A DNA stretch of 64,000 nt from Streptomyces sp. NBC_00154 (GTDB lineage: Bacteria > Actinomycetota > Actinomycetes > Streptomycetales > Streptomycetaceae), in the NCBI RefSeq assembly GCF_026342835.1, contig NZ_JAPEMI010000001.1:868001-932000 (forward strand). Direction: 5' to 3'. Each line of letters starts with the position of its first letter. Position 1 is the first letter of the stretch. The notes under the pieces were generated by a model. The model saw nothing but the letters and a program-made list of their open reading frames with translations. It made no database searches and was not told the origin of the DNA. The translations under genes and the position numbers were made by a program. Shown one piece after another: positions 1 through 11,843 of this stretch.

Positions 1-67
1 GCGTTCCCGTCCAACACCCTTGACACATCACGTCACTTGCCTCCCTACTGGATCCTGCACATCGCTC

Positions 68-81
68 TGACAACGTTGTCC
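68..81. promoter_or_regulatory. LacI/GalR-type operator before the mannosidase
   Basis: TGACAACGTTGTCC contains the perfect 12-base palindrome GACAACGTTGTC and fits the LacI-family pattern TGnnAnCGnTnnCA except at the last base. It ends about 30 bases before the mannosidase start. A TTGACA hexamer at 20-25 could be a -35 element, but I see no convincing -10. The likely role, substrate-induced derepression of the glycosidase, is inferred. Confidence 0.5.
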
Positions 82-111
82 AGTGTGCTTCCTCGGGAGG
101 AATGGCTCGGC

Positions 112-3100
112 ATGCAGCCCCGACATGGTTCTCGTAAGAGACAAAACCGTACGGCCGCACTCATCGCGGCTTCACTGGTCCTGGTGGTGACCGCCCCCAC
201 CACGGCCGCCGCACAGTCGGCGAGGTTTGCCGAAAAGGGTGAAAAGGCCACGGGCGAACAGACTTTCAGCTCATCGTTCGAAGCGAACGAAAAGCAGCCG
301 GACTGGCGCAATACCGTGGAAGAGGGTCCGGACGGGAAGAAGCGGGCATCGGGTATCGACGGCGGCTTCTCCGCCGGAATACCGGGCAATGTCACCGACA
401 AGGTCACGGATCTGCGCGCCAGCGGCGAGAACACCGGCGGCGGCGAGGTGAAGGAGAACCTGGTCGACGGGGAGTCCTCCTCGAAGTGGCTGACCTTCGA
501 GCCCACCGGCTGGATCGAGTTCGATCTCGACGAACCGGTCAAGGTCGTGACGTACGCGCTCACTTCGGCCAATGACCACGACGAGCGCGACCCGAAGGAC
601 TGGACTCTTCAGGGCTCCGCCGACGGCAAGACCTGGAAGGACCTCGACTCCCGGACCGACCAGTCCTTCTCCGAGCGCTTCCAGACGAAGTCGTACGACT
701 TCTCGAGCGACACGGCCTACCAGCATTTCCGCCTGGACATCACGAAGAACAAGGGCGGCTCGGGCATCACCCAGCTCGCCGACGTCCAGTTCTCCGACGG
801 CAACACCAGCACCCCCGCCCCCGAAGAGATGCGCAGCCAGATCGACCGCGGCCCGTCCGGCTCGCCCACCGCCAAGGCCGGCGCGGGCTTCACCGGAAAG
901 AAGGCCCTGCGGTACGCGGGCACGCACAAGCCGGACGGCCGCGCGTACTCGTACAACAAGATCTTCGACGTCGACACGGCCGTCACCCGGGACACCGAGC
1001 TCTCCTACCTCGTCTACCCGCAGATGGGCGAGACGGACCTCTCGTACCCCGCCACCCATGTCTCGGTCGATCTGGCCTTCACCGACGGTACGTACCTGAG
1101 CGATCTCGGCGCCACCGACAGCCATGGCGGTCCGCTGACCCCGCAGGGCCAGGCCGACGCCAAGCGGCTGTACGTCAACCAGTGGAACAAGGTCGCCTCA
1201 CGCATCGGCACGGTCGCGGCAGGAAAGACCGTCGACCGGATCCTGGTGGCGTACGACTCCCCCAAGGGTCCGGCGAAGTTCCAGGGCTGGATCGACGACA
1301 TCAAGCTCGCCCCGAAGGCCCCCGAGAAGCGCCGCGCGCACCTGTCCGACTACGCGTCGACGGTCCGCGGCACCAACTCCAGCGGCGGATTCTCGCGGGG
1401 CAACAACTTCCCCGCCACCGCAGTCCCGAACGGCTTCAACTTCTGGACGCCTGTCACCAACGCCGGCTCGACGAGCTGGCTGTACGACTACCAGCGCGCC
1501 AACAACGACGACAACCTGCCTACTCTCCAGGCGTTCAGCGCGAGCCATGAGCCGAGCCCCTGGATGGGCGACCGGCAGACGTTCCAGCTGATGCCGTCGG
1601 TGGCCAAGGACGAGCCGGACGCCTCCCGCACGGCGCGCGCGCTGCCGTTCAAGCACGAGAACGAGACGGCGAAGCCGCACTACTACGGTGTGACGTTCGA
1701 GAACGGCCTCAAGGCCGAGATGACGCCGACCGACCATGCGGCACGGATGCGGTTCACGTACCCCGGTGACGACGCGTCCGTCGTCTTCGACAACATCTCC
1801 AACGACGGCGGGCTCACCCTCGACCCGGGGACCAGCTCCTTCACCGGCTTCTCCGACGTGAAGAGCGGCCTCTCCACCGGCGCCACCCGGCTCTTCGTCT
1901 ACGGCGTCTTCGACGCCCCGGTCACCGCGAGCGGCAAGCTCAAGGGCGGCGGCGGTGACGACGTGACGGGCTACCTCCGCTTCGACGCCGGCAAGGACCG
2001 TACGGTCAACCTGCGCCTGGCCACCTCGCTGATCAGCATCGACCAGGCGAAGCAGAACCTCGCCGCGGAGATCCCCGCGTCCCGCTCCTTCGGCCGCGTC
2101 GAGGACCGGGCGCAGCACGCCTGGGACGACATCCTGGGCAAGGTGGAGGTCGAGGGCGCGGACGCCGACCAACTGACGACTCTCTACTCCAGCCTGTACC
2201 GCCTGTATCTCTACCCGAACTCGGGCTTCGAGCAGGTCGGCGGCAAGGACCAGTACGCCAGCCCGTTCTCGCCGCAGATCGGCCCCGACACCCCCACCCA
2301 CACGGGTGCGAAGATCGTCGACGGCAAGGTGTACGTCAACAACGGCTTCTGGGACACGTACCGGACGACGTGGCCCGCCTACTCCTTCCTCACGCCGAAG
2401 AAGGCCGGCGAGATGGTCGACGGCTTCGTCCAGCAGTACAAGGACGGCGGCTGGATCTCCCGCTGGTCCTCCCCCGGCTACGCCGACCTGATGACCGGCA
2501 CCTCGTCGGACGTCGCGTTCGCGGACGCCTACGTCAAGGGCGTGAAGTTCGACGGCGAGGCGGCGTACGAGGCGGCTCTGAAGAACGCCACGGTGGTTCC
2601 GCCGTCGTCGGGTGTCGGCCGGAAGGGGATGGAGACGTCTCCGTTCGCGGGTTACGCGAACACGTCGACGCACGAGGGTCTGTCCTGGTCGCTGGAGGGC
2701 TACCTCAACGACTACGGCCTCGCGCAGATGGGCCAGGCGCTCTACAAGAAGACGAAGAAGGAGCGGTACAAGGAGGAGTCGGAGTACTTCCTGAACCGGG
2801 CCCGCAACTATGTCGAGCTGTTCGACTCCAAGGCGGGCTTCTTCCAGGGCAGGGACGCCAAGGGCGACTGGCGGGTCGCCTCCGACAAGTACGACCCGCG
2901 CATCTGGGGCTACGACTACACGGAGACGAACGGCTGGGGCTACGCCTTCACGGCCCCGCAGGACAGCCGCGGCCTGGCGAACCTGTACGGCGGCCGCGAC
3001 GGCCTGGCCAAGAAGCTCGACACGTACTTCTCCACTCCCGAGACGGCGGGCCCGGAGTTCGTCGGCTCGTACGGCGGTGTCATCCACGAGATGACGGAGG

Positions 3101-3960
3101 CGCGTGACGTACGGATGGGCATGTACGGCCACAGCAACCAGGTCGCGCACCACGTCACGTACATGTACGACGCGGCGTCGCAGCCCTGGAAGACCCAGGA
3201 GAAGGTCCGCGAGATCCTCGGCCGTCTCTACACGGGCAGCGAGATCGGCCAGGGCTACCACGGCGACGAGGACAACGGCGAGCAGTCGGCCTGGTACCTC
3301 TTCTCCTCGCTCGGCTTCTACCCGCTCGTGATGGGCAGTGGCGAGTACGCGATCGGATCGCCGCTCTTCACGAAGACGACCGTCCACCTGGAGAACGGCC
3401 ACGACCTGGTGGTCAAGGCCCCGAAGAACAGCGCGAAGAACATCTATGTGCAGGGCCTGAAGGTCAACGGCAAGAAGTGGACGTCCACGTCGCTGCCGCA
3501 CGACCTGCTCGCCAAGGGCGGTGTCCTGGAGTTCGACATGGGCGCCAAGCCGTCGGCGTGGGGCACGGGCAAGGACGCGGCCCCGACGTCGATCACCAAG
3601 GACGACCAGGTGCCGTCGCCGAAGAAGGACGTACTGAAGGGCGAGGGCGCCCTGTACGACAACACGTCGGCCACGACGGCGACGGTGAACGGCCCGGTCG
3701 AGCTGCCGGTGCCCGCATCGACGAAGGCGGTCCAGTACACGCTGACGTCGGGCGCGGCGGCGAAGGCCCCGAAGGGCTGGGTCCTGCAGGGCTCGTCGGA
3801 CGGCACGACCTGGAAGGACCTGGACAAGCGGTCGGCGCAGTCGTTCGCGTGGGACAAGCAGACGCGGGTGTTCTCGGTGAGCACGACGGGAACGTTCGAG
3901 CACTACCGCCTGGTGCCCGAGGGCGAGGGGACGCTGGCGGAGGTGGAGCTGATCTCCTGA
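112..3960 (+). CDS. Secreted GH92 alpha-mannosidase with F5/8C-type modules
   Basis: This 1282-residue protein is a glycoside hydrolase family 92 (exo-acting alpha-mannosidase) enzyme. A Sec signal peptide covers residues 1-34, with a basic start, a hydrophobic core and an A-A-A-Q cleavage region. A discoidin/F5-8 type C-like carbohydrate-binding module lies at about 105-230. The GH92 core starts near 410 and shows NNGFWDTYRTTWP near 743, HEMTEAR near 992 and GDEDNGEQSAW near 1051, the family's catalytic and calcium-site signatures. A second F5/8C-like module ends the protein (about 1177-1282). The start is ATG 112 with GGGAGGAA nine bases upstream; a TTG at 37 would spoil the signal peptide. 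It probably trims mannose from host or fungal glycans outside the cell. The exact linkage cannot be read from sequence. Confidence 0.93.
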   Translation: MQPRHGSRKRQNRTAALIAASLVLVVTAPTTAAAQSARFAEKGEKATGEQTFSSSFEANEKQPDWRNTVEEGPDGKKRASGIDGGFSAGIPGNVTDKVTDLRASGENTGGGEVKENLVDGESSSKWLTFEPTGWIEFDLDEPVKVVTYALTSANDHDERDPKDWTLQGSADGKTWKDLDSRTDQSFSERFQTKSYDFSSDTAYQHFRLDITKNKGGSGITQLADVQFSDGNTSTPAPEEMRSQIDRGPSGSPTAKAGAGFTGKKALRYAGTHKPDGRAYSYNKIFDVDTAVTRDTELSYLVYPQMGETDLSYPATHVSVDLAFTDGTYLSDLGATDSHGGPLTPQGQADAKRLYVNQWNKVASRIGTVAAGKTVDRILVAYDSPKGPAKFQGWIDDIKLAPKAPEKRRAHLSDYASTVRGTNSSGGFSRGNNFPATAVPNGFNFWTPVTNAGSTSWLYDYQRANNDDNLPTLQAFSASHEPSPWMGDRQTFQLMPSVAKDEPDASRTARALPFKHENETAKPHYYGVTFENGLKAEMTPTDHAARMRFTYPGDDASVVFDNISNDGGLTLDPGTSSFTGFSDVKSGLSTGATRLFVYGVFDAPVTASGKLKGGGGDDVTGYLRFDAGKDRTVNLRLATSLISIDQAKQNLAAEIPASRSFGRVEDRAQHAWDDILGKVEVEGADADQLTTLYSSLYRLYLYPNSGFEQVGGKDQYASPFSPQIGPDTPTHTGAKIVDGKVYVNNGFWDTYRTTWPAYSFLTPKKAGEMVDGFVQQYKDGGWISRWSSPGYADLMTGTSSDVAFADAYVKGVKFDGEAAYEAALKNATVVPPSSGVGRKGMETSPFAGYANTSTHEGLSWSLEGYLNDYGLAQMGQALYKKTKKERYKEESEYFLNRARNYVELFDSKAGFFQGRDAKGDWRVASDKYDPRIWGYDYTETNGWGYAFTAPQDSRGLANLYGGRDGLAKKLDTYFSTPETAGPEFVGSYGGVIHEMTEARDVRMGMYGHSNQVAHHVTYMYDAASQPWKTQEKVREILGRLYTGSEIGQGYHGDEDNGEQSAWYLFSSLGFYPLVMGSGEYAIGSPLFTKTTVHLENGHDLVVKAPKNSAKNIYVQGLKVNGKKWTSTSLPHDLLAKGGVLEFDMGAKPSAWGTGKDAAPTSITKDDQVPSPKKDVLKGEGALYDNTSATTATVNGPVELPVPASTKAVQYTLTSGAAAKAPKGWVLQGSSDGTTWKDLDKRSAQSFAWDKQTRVFSVSTTGTFEHYRLVPEGEGTLAEVELIS

Positions 3961-3975
3961 CCTCTGCACTCCTGT

Positions 3976-4011
3976 GAACGGCCGGTACCTCGGGTGAGGT
4001 ACCGGCCGTTC
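3976..4011. terminator. Perfect 16-bp hairpin between convergent genes
   Basis: Two 16-base arms (3976-3991 and 3996-4011) are perfectly complementary around a GGGT loop. There is no long T tract. Lying between the stop of the mannosidase and the stop of the convergent phosphatase gene, it could end transcription from both sides. Confidence 0.8.
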
Positions 4012-4057
4012 GTTCATCCCACGGTGCAGGCAGACTCGCTCGCGGACCGGCCCCGTC

Positions 4058-4705
4058 TCACTCCGGCGACTGCGCCGGCTCCGGCGCTGCCGCGTGGAAG
4101 AGACTCTCGGGAAGAGCCAGGTTCCAGGCGGTGATGACCGGATTCCCGTGCTCGGTGCCGAGCCGGGAGACGGCCCCCGTGGCGAGCTGGAACAGTGTGC
4201 CGCCGGACGGCGTCAGCCCCAGATAGCGAGCGGTGAATACGCGCAGGAAGTGGGAGTGCGCGACGAGGGCGATGTCCGCGTCCCCCAGTGCTTCGGCGGC
4301 CGCCCGAATCTCGGTGAGCACCCGGTCGGCCCGCTCCCCCACCTGAGCCGGCGTCTCCCCGGGATGCGCAGCGGAGCCCGCGGCGACCCCGTCGGTCCAC
4401 AGGTTCCAGGACGGCCGGGTGCGGTGGATCTCGGCGGTGGTCACGCCCTCATAACCGCCGTAGTCCCATTCACGCAGGTCAGGGGTAATGCGGGGTGAGG
4501 CAAGCCCGGCAAGTTCGGCGGTGCGCCGGGCACGCAGGGCCGGGCTGACCAGGGTGAGCCCGATCTTCCGGTCGGCGATCAGCGACACGAGAGCACGGGC
4601 CTGACGCTCACCGAGGGCGGTCAGCGGCAGATCGGTATGGCTCGTGTGCCGCCCGGACCGGGACCACTCGGTCTCGCCGTGCCGGATCAGAATCAACTCG
4701 CCCAT
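4058..4705 (-). CDS. Histidine phosphatase (phosphoglycerate-mutase-like) family protein
   Basis: This 215-residue protein begins MGELILIRHGETEWS. The RHGET motif at residues 8-12 carries the phospho-accepting histidine of the histidine phosphatase superfamily. A later VAHSHFLR segment supplies the second catalytic histidine. The start is ATG 4705, because translation further upstream is non-homologous and would put the RHG motif far from the N-terminus. The substrate is unknown; members of this group include broad-specificity phosphatases and cobalamin or sugar phosphatases. It stands alone, divergent from the membrane-anchored protein that starts at 4950. Confidence 0.87.
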   Translation of the reverse strand: MGELILIRHGETEWSRSGRHTSHTDLPLTALGERQARALVSLIADRKIGLTLVSPALRARRTAELAGLASPRITPDLREWDYGGYEGVTTAEIHRTRPSWNLWTDGVAAGSAAHPGETPAQVGERADRVLTEIRAAAEALGDADIALVAHSHFLRVFTARYLGLTPSGGTLFQLATGAVSRLGTEHGNPVITAWNLALPESLFHAAAPEPAQSPE

Positions 4706-4854
4706 GGGTGCCGTCCGCTCTCTGTTCTCCGCGCTGTTCGCGCCGCCTGCTGCGTAGCTTCGAAACTCGCTGATCCACGATCGCATTCCGGGCGGTGCAC
4801 GCAGGGGTGGCCGGTGGCTCGGTTCGCGGGGCGGCCTCGTGTCCCGCTGTGTGC

Positions 4855-4868
4855 TGATCACGTGATCA
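4855..4868. promoter_or_regulatory. 14-bp perfect palindrome TGATCACGTGATCA
   Basis: This perfect palindrome lies in the divergent region between the histidine phosphatase (start 4705) and the membrane protein (start 4950). It could be an operator for either gene. I do not recognise the cognate regulator. Confidence 0.35.
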
Positions 4869-4949
4869 TCACGTATCGATGGGACGTCTTGTGCTAGAGG
4901 GGCATGGCTCGTGAGATGTCTACGACAGTGGACGAGAGTGGGGCGGGGC

Positions 4950-5924
4950 ATGCCGGATCCGGTGGACTATGTTGCGCGGCTGCGCGCGGAGCGCGAGGAC
5001 GCGGGCCGGGAGGAGACGTTGCGGAGGGACCGGGCCCGGCGCCGGCTCAAGCGAGGGCTGGCCGGAGGCGCGGCGGCCGCAGTGCTGGTGGGCTTCGCAG
5101 TGTGGCTGGTCAGCAGCACGTCCGGAGAGCGGCCTGCCAACGAGCCGTTCGCCGCCGGCCTGATGCCTGAGGGCACGTGGCCCGACGCGTGGCCGGCAAC
5201 GACGAACATGCCCTTTCGGGGTTCGCACGCCGATGACTGGGCGACCGATGACACCGGTATCCAGGTGCCGGACGTCAAGGCCGTGAACGGAATACCGGAG
5301 GAGCAGGTTTTCGACGCGCTGAACCGGACCAAGGATTTCTTGATCGCGACCAATCTGGATCCGGCCGTGCTCCATGGCGGGTGGCCTGCCAAGGCCCTGA
5401 ACATGCTTGACGCGCAGGACTCCTCCCGCGCCGAACTGATCCGCCATCTACGCAAACCGGGTGCGCAGGGCGGTGATCCCACCGAGATGTTCACCCGCTT
5501 CGACCCGGCAGAACTCCATGTGGTCGAGGACGGCATCAGAGTGCACGGCCGAATGACCTTCGAGGCCGGGAGCGAGCCGGGTCAGTTGCGCGTCCGAGCC
5601 GACTACACCTTCGTGTACGCGCTGGGAGCGGCCCCGGGCGTCGAACCGGGGCCGTGGAAGGGCGTGGAGGAGGCGGCGCGCACAGTCGTGCGGCGGCAAC
5701 TGGTCCTGGACCTCGACGAGCGAGCGGCACCCGGAAAGCTGGTTCCGGTCGAGTACCGGCGACTGCTCGGTAACCATGACTGCCGCACGGTGGACGGCTT
5801 CATCCACCCGTACTTCTCCAGGGAGGTGGCGCGGGCCGACCGGCCATGGCCTGTCGCCGACCCGTACGAATCCGGCAAGGACATCGCCGACGACCGGGAG
5901 TGCATCGTGCCCTCGCGGACCTGA
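4950..5924 (+). CDS. Membrane-anchored protein of unknown function
   Basis: This 324-residue protein has a charged cytoplasmic head (residues 1-34, rich in Arg/Glu) followed by one transmembrane helix at about 35-52. The rest, about 270 residues, is predicted to lie outside the membrane. No enzyme motif is visible. Two cysteines near the C-terminus (NHDCRTVDG and DRECIVPS) could form an extracellular disulfide. The organisation resembles many Streptomyces proteins of unknown role. The start is ATG 4950 (MPDPVDYVARL); the frame stays open to 4911 but without a better start. It ends 76 bases before the convergent hemC. Confidence 0.7.
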   Translation: MPDPVDYVARLRAEREDAGREETLRRDRARRRLKRGLAGGAAAAVLVGFAVWLVSSTSGERPANEPFAAGLMPEGTWPDAWPATTNMPFRGSHADDWATDDTGIQVPDVKAVNGIPEEQVFDALNRTKDFLIATNLDPAVLHGGWPAKALNMLDAQDSSRAELIRHLRKPGAQGGDPTEMFTRFDPAELHVVEDGIRVHGRMTFEAGSEPGQLRVRADYTFVYALGAAPGVEPGPWKGVEEAARTVVRRQLVLDLDERAAPGKLVPVEYRRLLGNHDCRTVDGFIHPYFSREVARADRPWPVADPYESGKDIADDRECIVPSRT

Positions 5925-6000
5925 TCAAACAGCTCCTCGGTCCGGGGCGGGGCCAGGGCCGGCCGGCGCTCAGGGGCTCCGGCTGGTGCGCCGGACTGAT

Positions 6001-6936
6001 TCAGTGCGGGATTCCGTCGATGAGTTCGCGGGCTCCCTGGCGCAGGAGGGCGACCGCGACGGACGTGCCGAGCGTGGCCGGGTCCAGGCGGCCTGCCCAC
6101 TCGTGGGCGTTGAGGATCACCTTCCCGTCGGGCGTGAAGACCTTCGCCCGTAGCGACAGTTCGCCGGCGCCCTCGGTGCGGGCGTATCCGGCGATGGGGC
6201 TGTTGCAGTGGCCCTGCAGCACGTGCAGGAACATGCGCTCGGCGGTGGCCTCGCGGTGGGTGGCGGGGTGGCCGAGGCCGCTGATCGCGTCGATCAGCTC
6301 CGTGTCGCCCTCACGGCACTGGAGGGCAAGGATCCCGGCTCCGATCGGTGGGCACATCGCCTCGACCGACAGGACTTCGGTGATCACATCCGTACGGTCG
6401 ATGCGTTCCAGTCCGGAGACGGCCAGAAGCAGCGCGTCCGCTTCGCCCGCGGCGAGCTTGTCGAGCCGGCGGTTGGCGTTGCCCCGCATCGGCACGCACT
6501 GGAGGTGCGGGTGGGAGGCGGCAAGCTGGGCACTGCGCCGTACGGAGGAGGTGCCGATCCTGGCTCCGTCGGGGAGCCGGTCGAGGGTGAGACCTCCGGG
6601 GTGCACGAGGGCGTCGCGGATGTCGTCCCGTCGGAGGAAGGCCGCGAAGGTGGTTCCGGCGGGCAGCGGCCGGTCGGCCGGGATGTCCTTGACACAGTGC
6701 ACTGCGAGGTCCGCCTGGCCCGAGAGGAGGGCGGCGTCGACCTCCTTGGTGAACGCGCCCTTCCCTTCGACCTGGGCGAGATCACCCATCCACTTGTCAC
6801 CGGTGGTCTTGACGGCCACGACCTCGGTGGCGGTGCCGGGATGGAGGGCGGCCAGCTCGGCACGGACGCGCTCCACCTGGGCGAGGGCCATGGGCGAGTC
6901 GCGGGACACGATACGGATCAGTTCAGGGGCGGACAT
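6001..6936 (-). CDS. hemC: Hydroxymethylbilane synthase (porphobilinogen deaminase)
   Basis: This 311-residue protein joins four porphobilinogen units into hydroxymethylbilane, the third common step of tetrapyrrole synthesis, in the cytosol. Visible landmarks are the substrate-binding region TGDKWMGDL, the catalytic Asp in [20 protein letters not shown] and [12 protein letters not shown]. The cofactor-anchoring cysteine is C244, in [13 protein letters not shown]. The start is ATG 6936 ([14 protein letters not shown]). Streptomyces usually keep a hemC inside a hemA-hemC-hemD cluster. This copy stands alone beside xylA, so it may be a second, divergent paralogue rather than the housekeeping gene. 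Confidence 0.88.
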   Translation of the reverse strand: MSAPELIRIVSRDSPMALAQVERVRAELAALHPGTATEVVAVKTTGDKWMGDLAQVEGKGAFTKEVDAALLSGQADLAVHCVKDIPADRPLPAGTTFAAFLRRDDIRDALVHPGGLTLDRLPDGARIGTSSVRRSAQLAASHPHLQCVPMRGNANRRLDKLAAGEADALLLAVSGLERIDRTDVITEVLSVEAMCPPIGAGILALQCREGDTELIDAISGLGHPATHREATAERMFLHVLQGHCNSPIAGYARTEGAGELSLRAKVFTPDGKVILNAHEWAGRLDPATLGTSVAVALLRQGARELIDGIPH

Positions 6937-7389
6937 GGCGCCCACGATAGACCGTCGGATGCAGGTTCCCGGGCGCACTGCGCGTACCCATGTCATCGCG
7001 GTGTCAAGCCAGTTGGAGCGCTCGGGCAGGTGTGCGATCCGCTTCGGTGGCGCACCTGGCGCACCGTTCCGCATCCACCGGAGGCCGCCGGTGAAATCCA
7101 TGGGCCCAGCAGCGGTACCGGGAGGCCTCGCAGCCTTGCGTCTCAATTTTGATCGTACACAAAACAAATCTGGCGGAATTGTCGAGACATGAGCGGAACG
7201 GTTCACCAGCCCGTCCCATTTGGGCGCCGCCAGGAGCAGCCCGAAGCCTTCGCGTTGCCCCTATGTGACTGATGTGTCACGGAGACGGGCTGGCAACGAG
7301 CGTCGCGATGCAGTATTAGTACTGTCAGTAAACAAATCGGTCGGTCGGCGGTGCAGCCGTCCGGGCCCTCGTCGACAAGAGGCAGATTC
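6937..7389. other. Divergent hemC/xylA intergenic region
   Basis: About 450 bases without a gene separate hemC and xylA. The stretch 7140-7190 is unusually AT-rich for this genome (it contains TTTTGATCGTACACAAAAC) and 7310-7340 is another AT-rich patch. Both are typical of promoter DNA. A Crp-like palindrome lies at 7265-7280. No RNA structure was recognised. Confidence 0.5.
7265..7280. promoter_or_regulatory. Crp-like site GTGAC-N6-GTCAC upstream of xylA
   Basis: GTGAC TGATGT GTCAC is a perfect inverted repeat with a six-base spacer. It matches the GTGnC-N6-GnCAC pattern that I recall for Streptomyces Crp. It lies about 110 bases before the xylA start, where an activator or anti-repressor could act. 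Confidence 0.5.
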
Positions 7390-8559
7390 ATGTCGGACCG
7401 CTTCACTCCCACCTCCGCGGACAAGTTCACCTTCGGTCTCTGGACCGTCGGCTGGCGCGGCAACGACCCCTTCGGTGACGCCACCCGTCCCGCGCTCGAC
7501 CCGGTCGAGTCCGTCGAGCGACTGGCGGAGCTCGGTGCGCACGGCGTGACGTTCCACGACGACGACCTGATCCCGTTCGGCTCCTCGGACAGCGAGCGGG
7601 CCGCGATCATCACGCGCTTCAAGGACGCCCTGGACCGCACCGGTCTGAAGGTCCCGATGGCGACGACGAACCTGTTCACCCACCCGGTGTTCAAGGACGG
7701 CGGCTTCACCTCCAACGACCGCGACGTGCGCCGCTACGCGCTGCGCAAGGTCATCCGCAACATCGACCTCGCCGTCGAGCTCGGCGCCGAGACCTACGTG
7801 GCCTGGGGCGGCCGCGAGGGCGCCGAGTCCGGTGGCGCCAAGGACGTGCGGGTGGCCCTGGACCGGATGAAGGAGGCCTTCGACCTGCTCGGCGAGTACG
7901 TCGTCGAACAGGGCTACGACCTGCGGTTCGCGATCGAGCCGAAGCCGAACGAGCCGCGCGGCGACATCCTGCTGCCCACCGTCGGCCACGCCCTCGCATT
8001 CATCGAGCGCCTCGAGCGCCCCGAGATGTACGGCGTCAACCCCGAGGTCGGCCACGAGCAGATGGCCGGACTGAACTTCCCGCACGGCATCGCCCAGGCC
8101 CTGTGGGCCGGCAAGCTCTACCACATCGACCTCAACGGCCAGTCCGGCATCAAGTACGACCAGGACCTCCGCTTCGGCGCCGGCGACCTGCGCCAGGCCT
8201 TCTGGCTCGTCGACCTCCTCGAGACCTCCGACTACAACGGCCCGCGCCACTTCGACTTCAAGCCGGTGCGCACCGACGGCATCGACGGAGTCTGGGAGTC
8301 CGCGAAGAACTGCATGCGCAACTACCTCATCCTCAAGGAGCGCGCCCTCGCCTTCCGCGCCGACCCCGCCGTGCAGGAAGCACTGACCGCCTCCCGCCTC
8401 CACGAACTCGCACAGCCCACCGCCGAGGACGGCCTCAAGAGCCTCCTCGCCGACACCTCCGCATACGAGGAGTTCGACGCCACGGCCGCCGCCGAACGCT
8501 CGATGGCCTTCGAAGCCCTCGACCAGCTCGCCATGGAACACCTCCTCGGCGTCCGCTGA
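7390..8559 (+). CDS. xylA: Xylose isomerase
   Basis: This 389-residue protein interconverts D-xylose and D-xylulose (and glucose with fructose) in the cytosol. It has the class I Streptomyces length and start. [10 protein letters not shown] and [13 protein letters not shown] (catalytic His-Asp pair near residues 56-59) are visible, as are the metal-ligand region [13 protein letters not shown] and [21 protein letters not shown]. The start is ATG 7390 with AAGAGG seven bases before it; a GTG at 7351 is less likely. No xylB or xylR lies next to it, so pathway partners must be elsewhere. A strong intrinsic terminator follows at 8611. Confidence 0.96.
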   Translation: MSDRFTPTSADKFTFGLWTVGWRGNDPFGDATRPALDPVESVERLAELGAHGVTFHDDDLIPFGSSDSERAAIITRFKDALDRTGLKVPMATTNLFTHPVFKDGGFTSNDRDVRRYALRKVIRNIDLAVELGAETYVAWGGREGAESGGAKDVRVALDRMKEAFDLLGEYVVEQGYDLRFAIEPKPNEPRGDILLPTVGHALAFIERLERPEMYGVNPEVGHEQMAGLNFPHGIAQALWAGKLYHIDLNGQSGIKYDQDLRFGAGDLRQAFWLVDLLETSDYNGPRHFDFKPVRTDGIDGVWESAKNCMRNYLILKERALAFRADPAVQEALTASRLHELAQPTAEDGLKSLLADTSAYEEFDATAAAERSMAFEALDQLAMEHLLGVR

Positions 8560-8566
8560 CCCCAAC

Positions 8567-8602
8567 GGGGCCAGGGTGCGTCCACGGGCAAGCCCTGGCC
8601 CC
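8567..8602. terminator. Weak hairpin after xylA
   Basis: Ten-base complementary arms at 8567-8576 and 8593-8602 enclose a 16-base loop just after the xylA stop. It has no T tract. It may act together with the stronger terminator at 8611-8655. Confidence 0.4.
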
Positions 8603-8610
8603 TGCCCTGC

Positions 8611-8655
8611 CGCGCCCGGGTGCGGATCCGTCGGATCCGCACCCGGGCGCGTTTT
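8611..8655 (+). terminator. Strong intrinsic terminator of xylA
   Basis: A perfect 19-base-pair stem (8611-8629 with 8633-8651) has a three-base GTC loop and is followed immediately by TTTT. This is a textbook rho-independent terminator for the plus strand. Confidence 0.92.
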
Positions 8656-8671
8656 GTGTCCCGACGCAGCG

Positions 8672-8704
8672 CAGCCCGGCCTCGACGCACTCGAGGCCGG
8701 GCTG
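8672..8704. terminator. 14-bp hairpin abutting the transporter remnant
   Basis: Perfect 14-base arms (8672-8685 and 8691-8704) enclose a five-base loop. It lies directly downstream of the truncated transporter remnant on the minus strand and may be the original terminator of that gene. Confidence 0.65.
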
Positions 8705-8708
8705 GTCT

Positions 8709-8870
8709 TCCGATGTCAGGCAGCGCGACGGCGGTGCCGGAGATCGACATGGGGACGACGAACACGGCGAGTACAGCGATCAGGGTCAGGGTGCGGCCGG
8801 TCTTCCCCTCCGCCGCTGGTGCGGCTGGTGCGGCGGACGACGCGGTCTGCGTACTACTGCTGGACCTGAT
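8709..8870 (-). pseudogene. N-terminal remnant of an MFS drug transporter
   Basis: On the minus strand, about 54 codons encode a Ser/Ala-rich start followed by TLTLIAVLAVFVVPMSISGT and AVALPDIGR. This is the first transmembrane helix of EmrB/QacA-like MFS transporters. The homologous stretch stops abruptly at 8709. The frame then runs through the hairpin at 8672-8704 and the xylA terminator into antisense xylA sequence. The remaining roughly 450 residues are absent, so this is a deletion remnant. The start is uncertain; an open frame extends to 8933. Confidence 0.65.
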
Positions 8871-8973
8871 CCGCGCCAACGCCTGAGCCCGTCCGGAGCC
8901 GCCGGTCACCCCTGGCACGCCGAAGGGCCGCACCCCCGGCGGGGGTGCGGCCCTTCGCGACGTACCGGACTGC

Positions 8974-11760
<2,787 letters not shown>

Positions 11761-11782
11761 CTACGGCTTCTCGACCATCCGC

Positions 11783-11812
11783 TAAGGTAAGGCTTACTTA
11801 GGTAACCCTTAC
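11783..11812. promoter_or_regulatory. Overlapping iron-box-like (IdeR/DmdR) sites
   Basis: TAAGGTAAGGCTTACTTAG (11783-11801) matches the actinobacterial iron-box consensus TTAGGTTAGSCTAACCTAA at about 14 of 19 positions. A second overlapping copy, TTAGGTAACCCTTACC, runs 11797-11812. They lie in the acnA leader, about 95-125 bases before the start codon. Iron control of this Fe-S enzyme is a reasonable inference, but the matches are imperfect. Confidence 0.45.
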
Positions 11813-11843
11813 CGTTCGGCAGCTGCGGTGCGCCTTCGGCAGA

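Noticed and set aside
1198..4017. A 939-codon minus-strand frame opposite the mannosidase.
   Set aside because: It is Arg/Val-rich antisense translation that runs through the terminator hairpin; the plus-strand protein has all family motifs.
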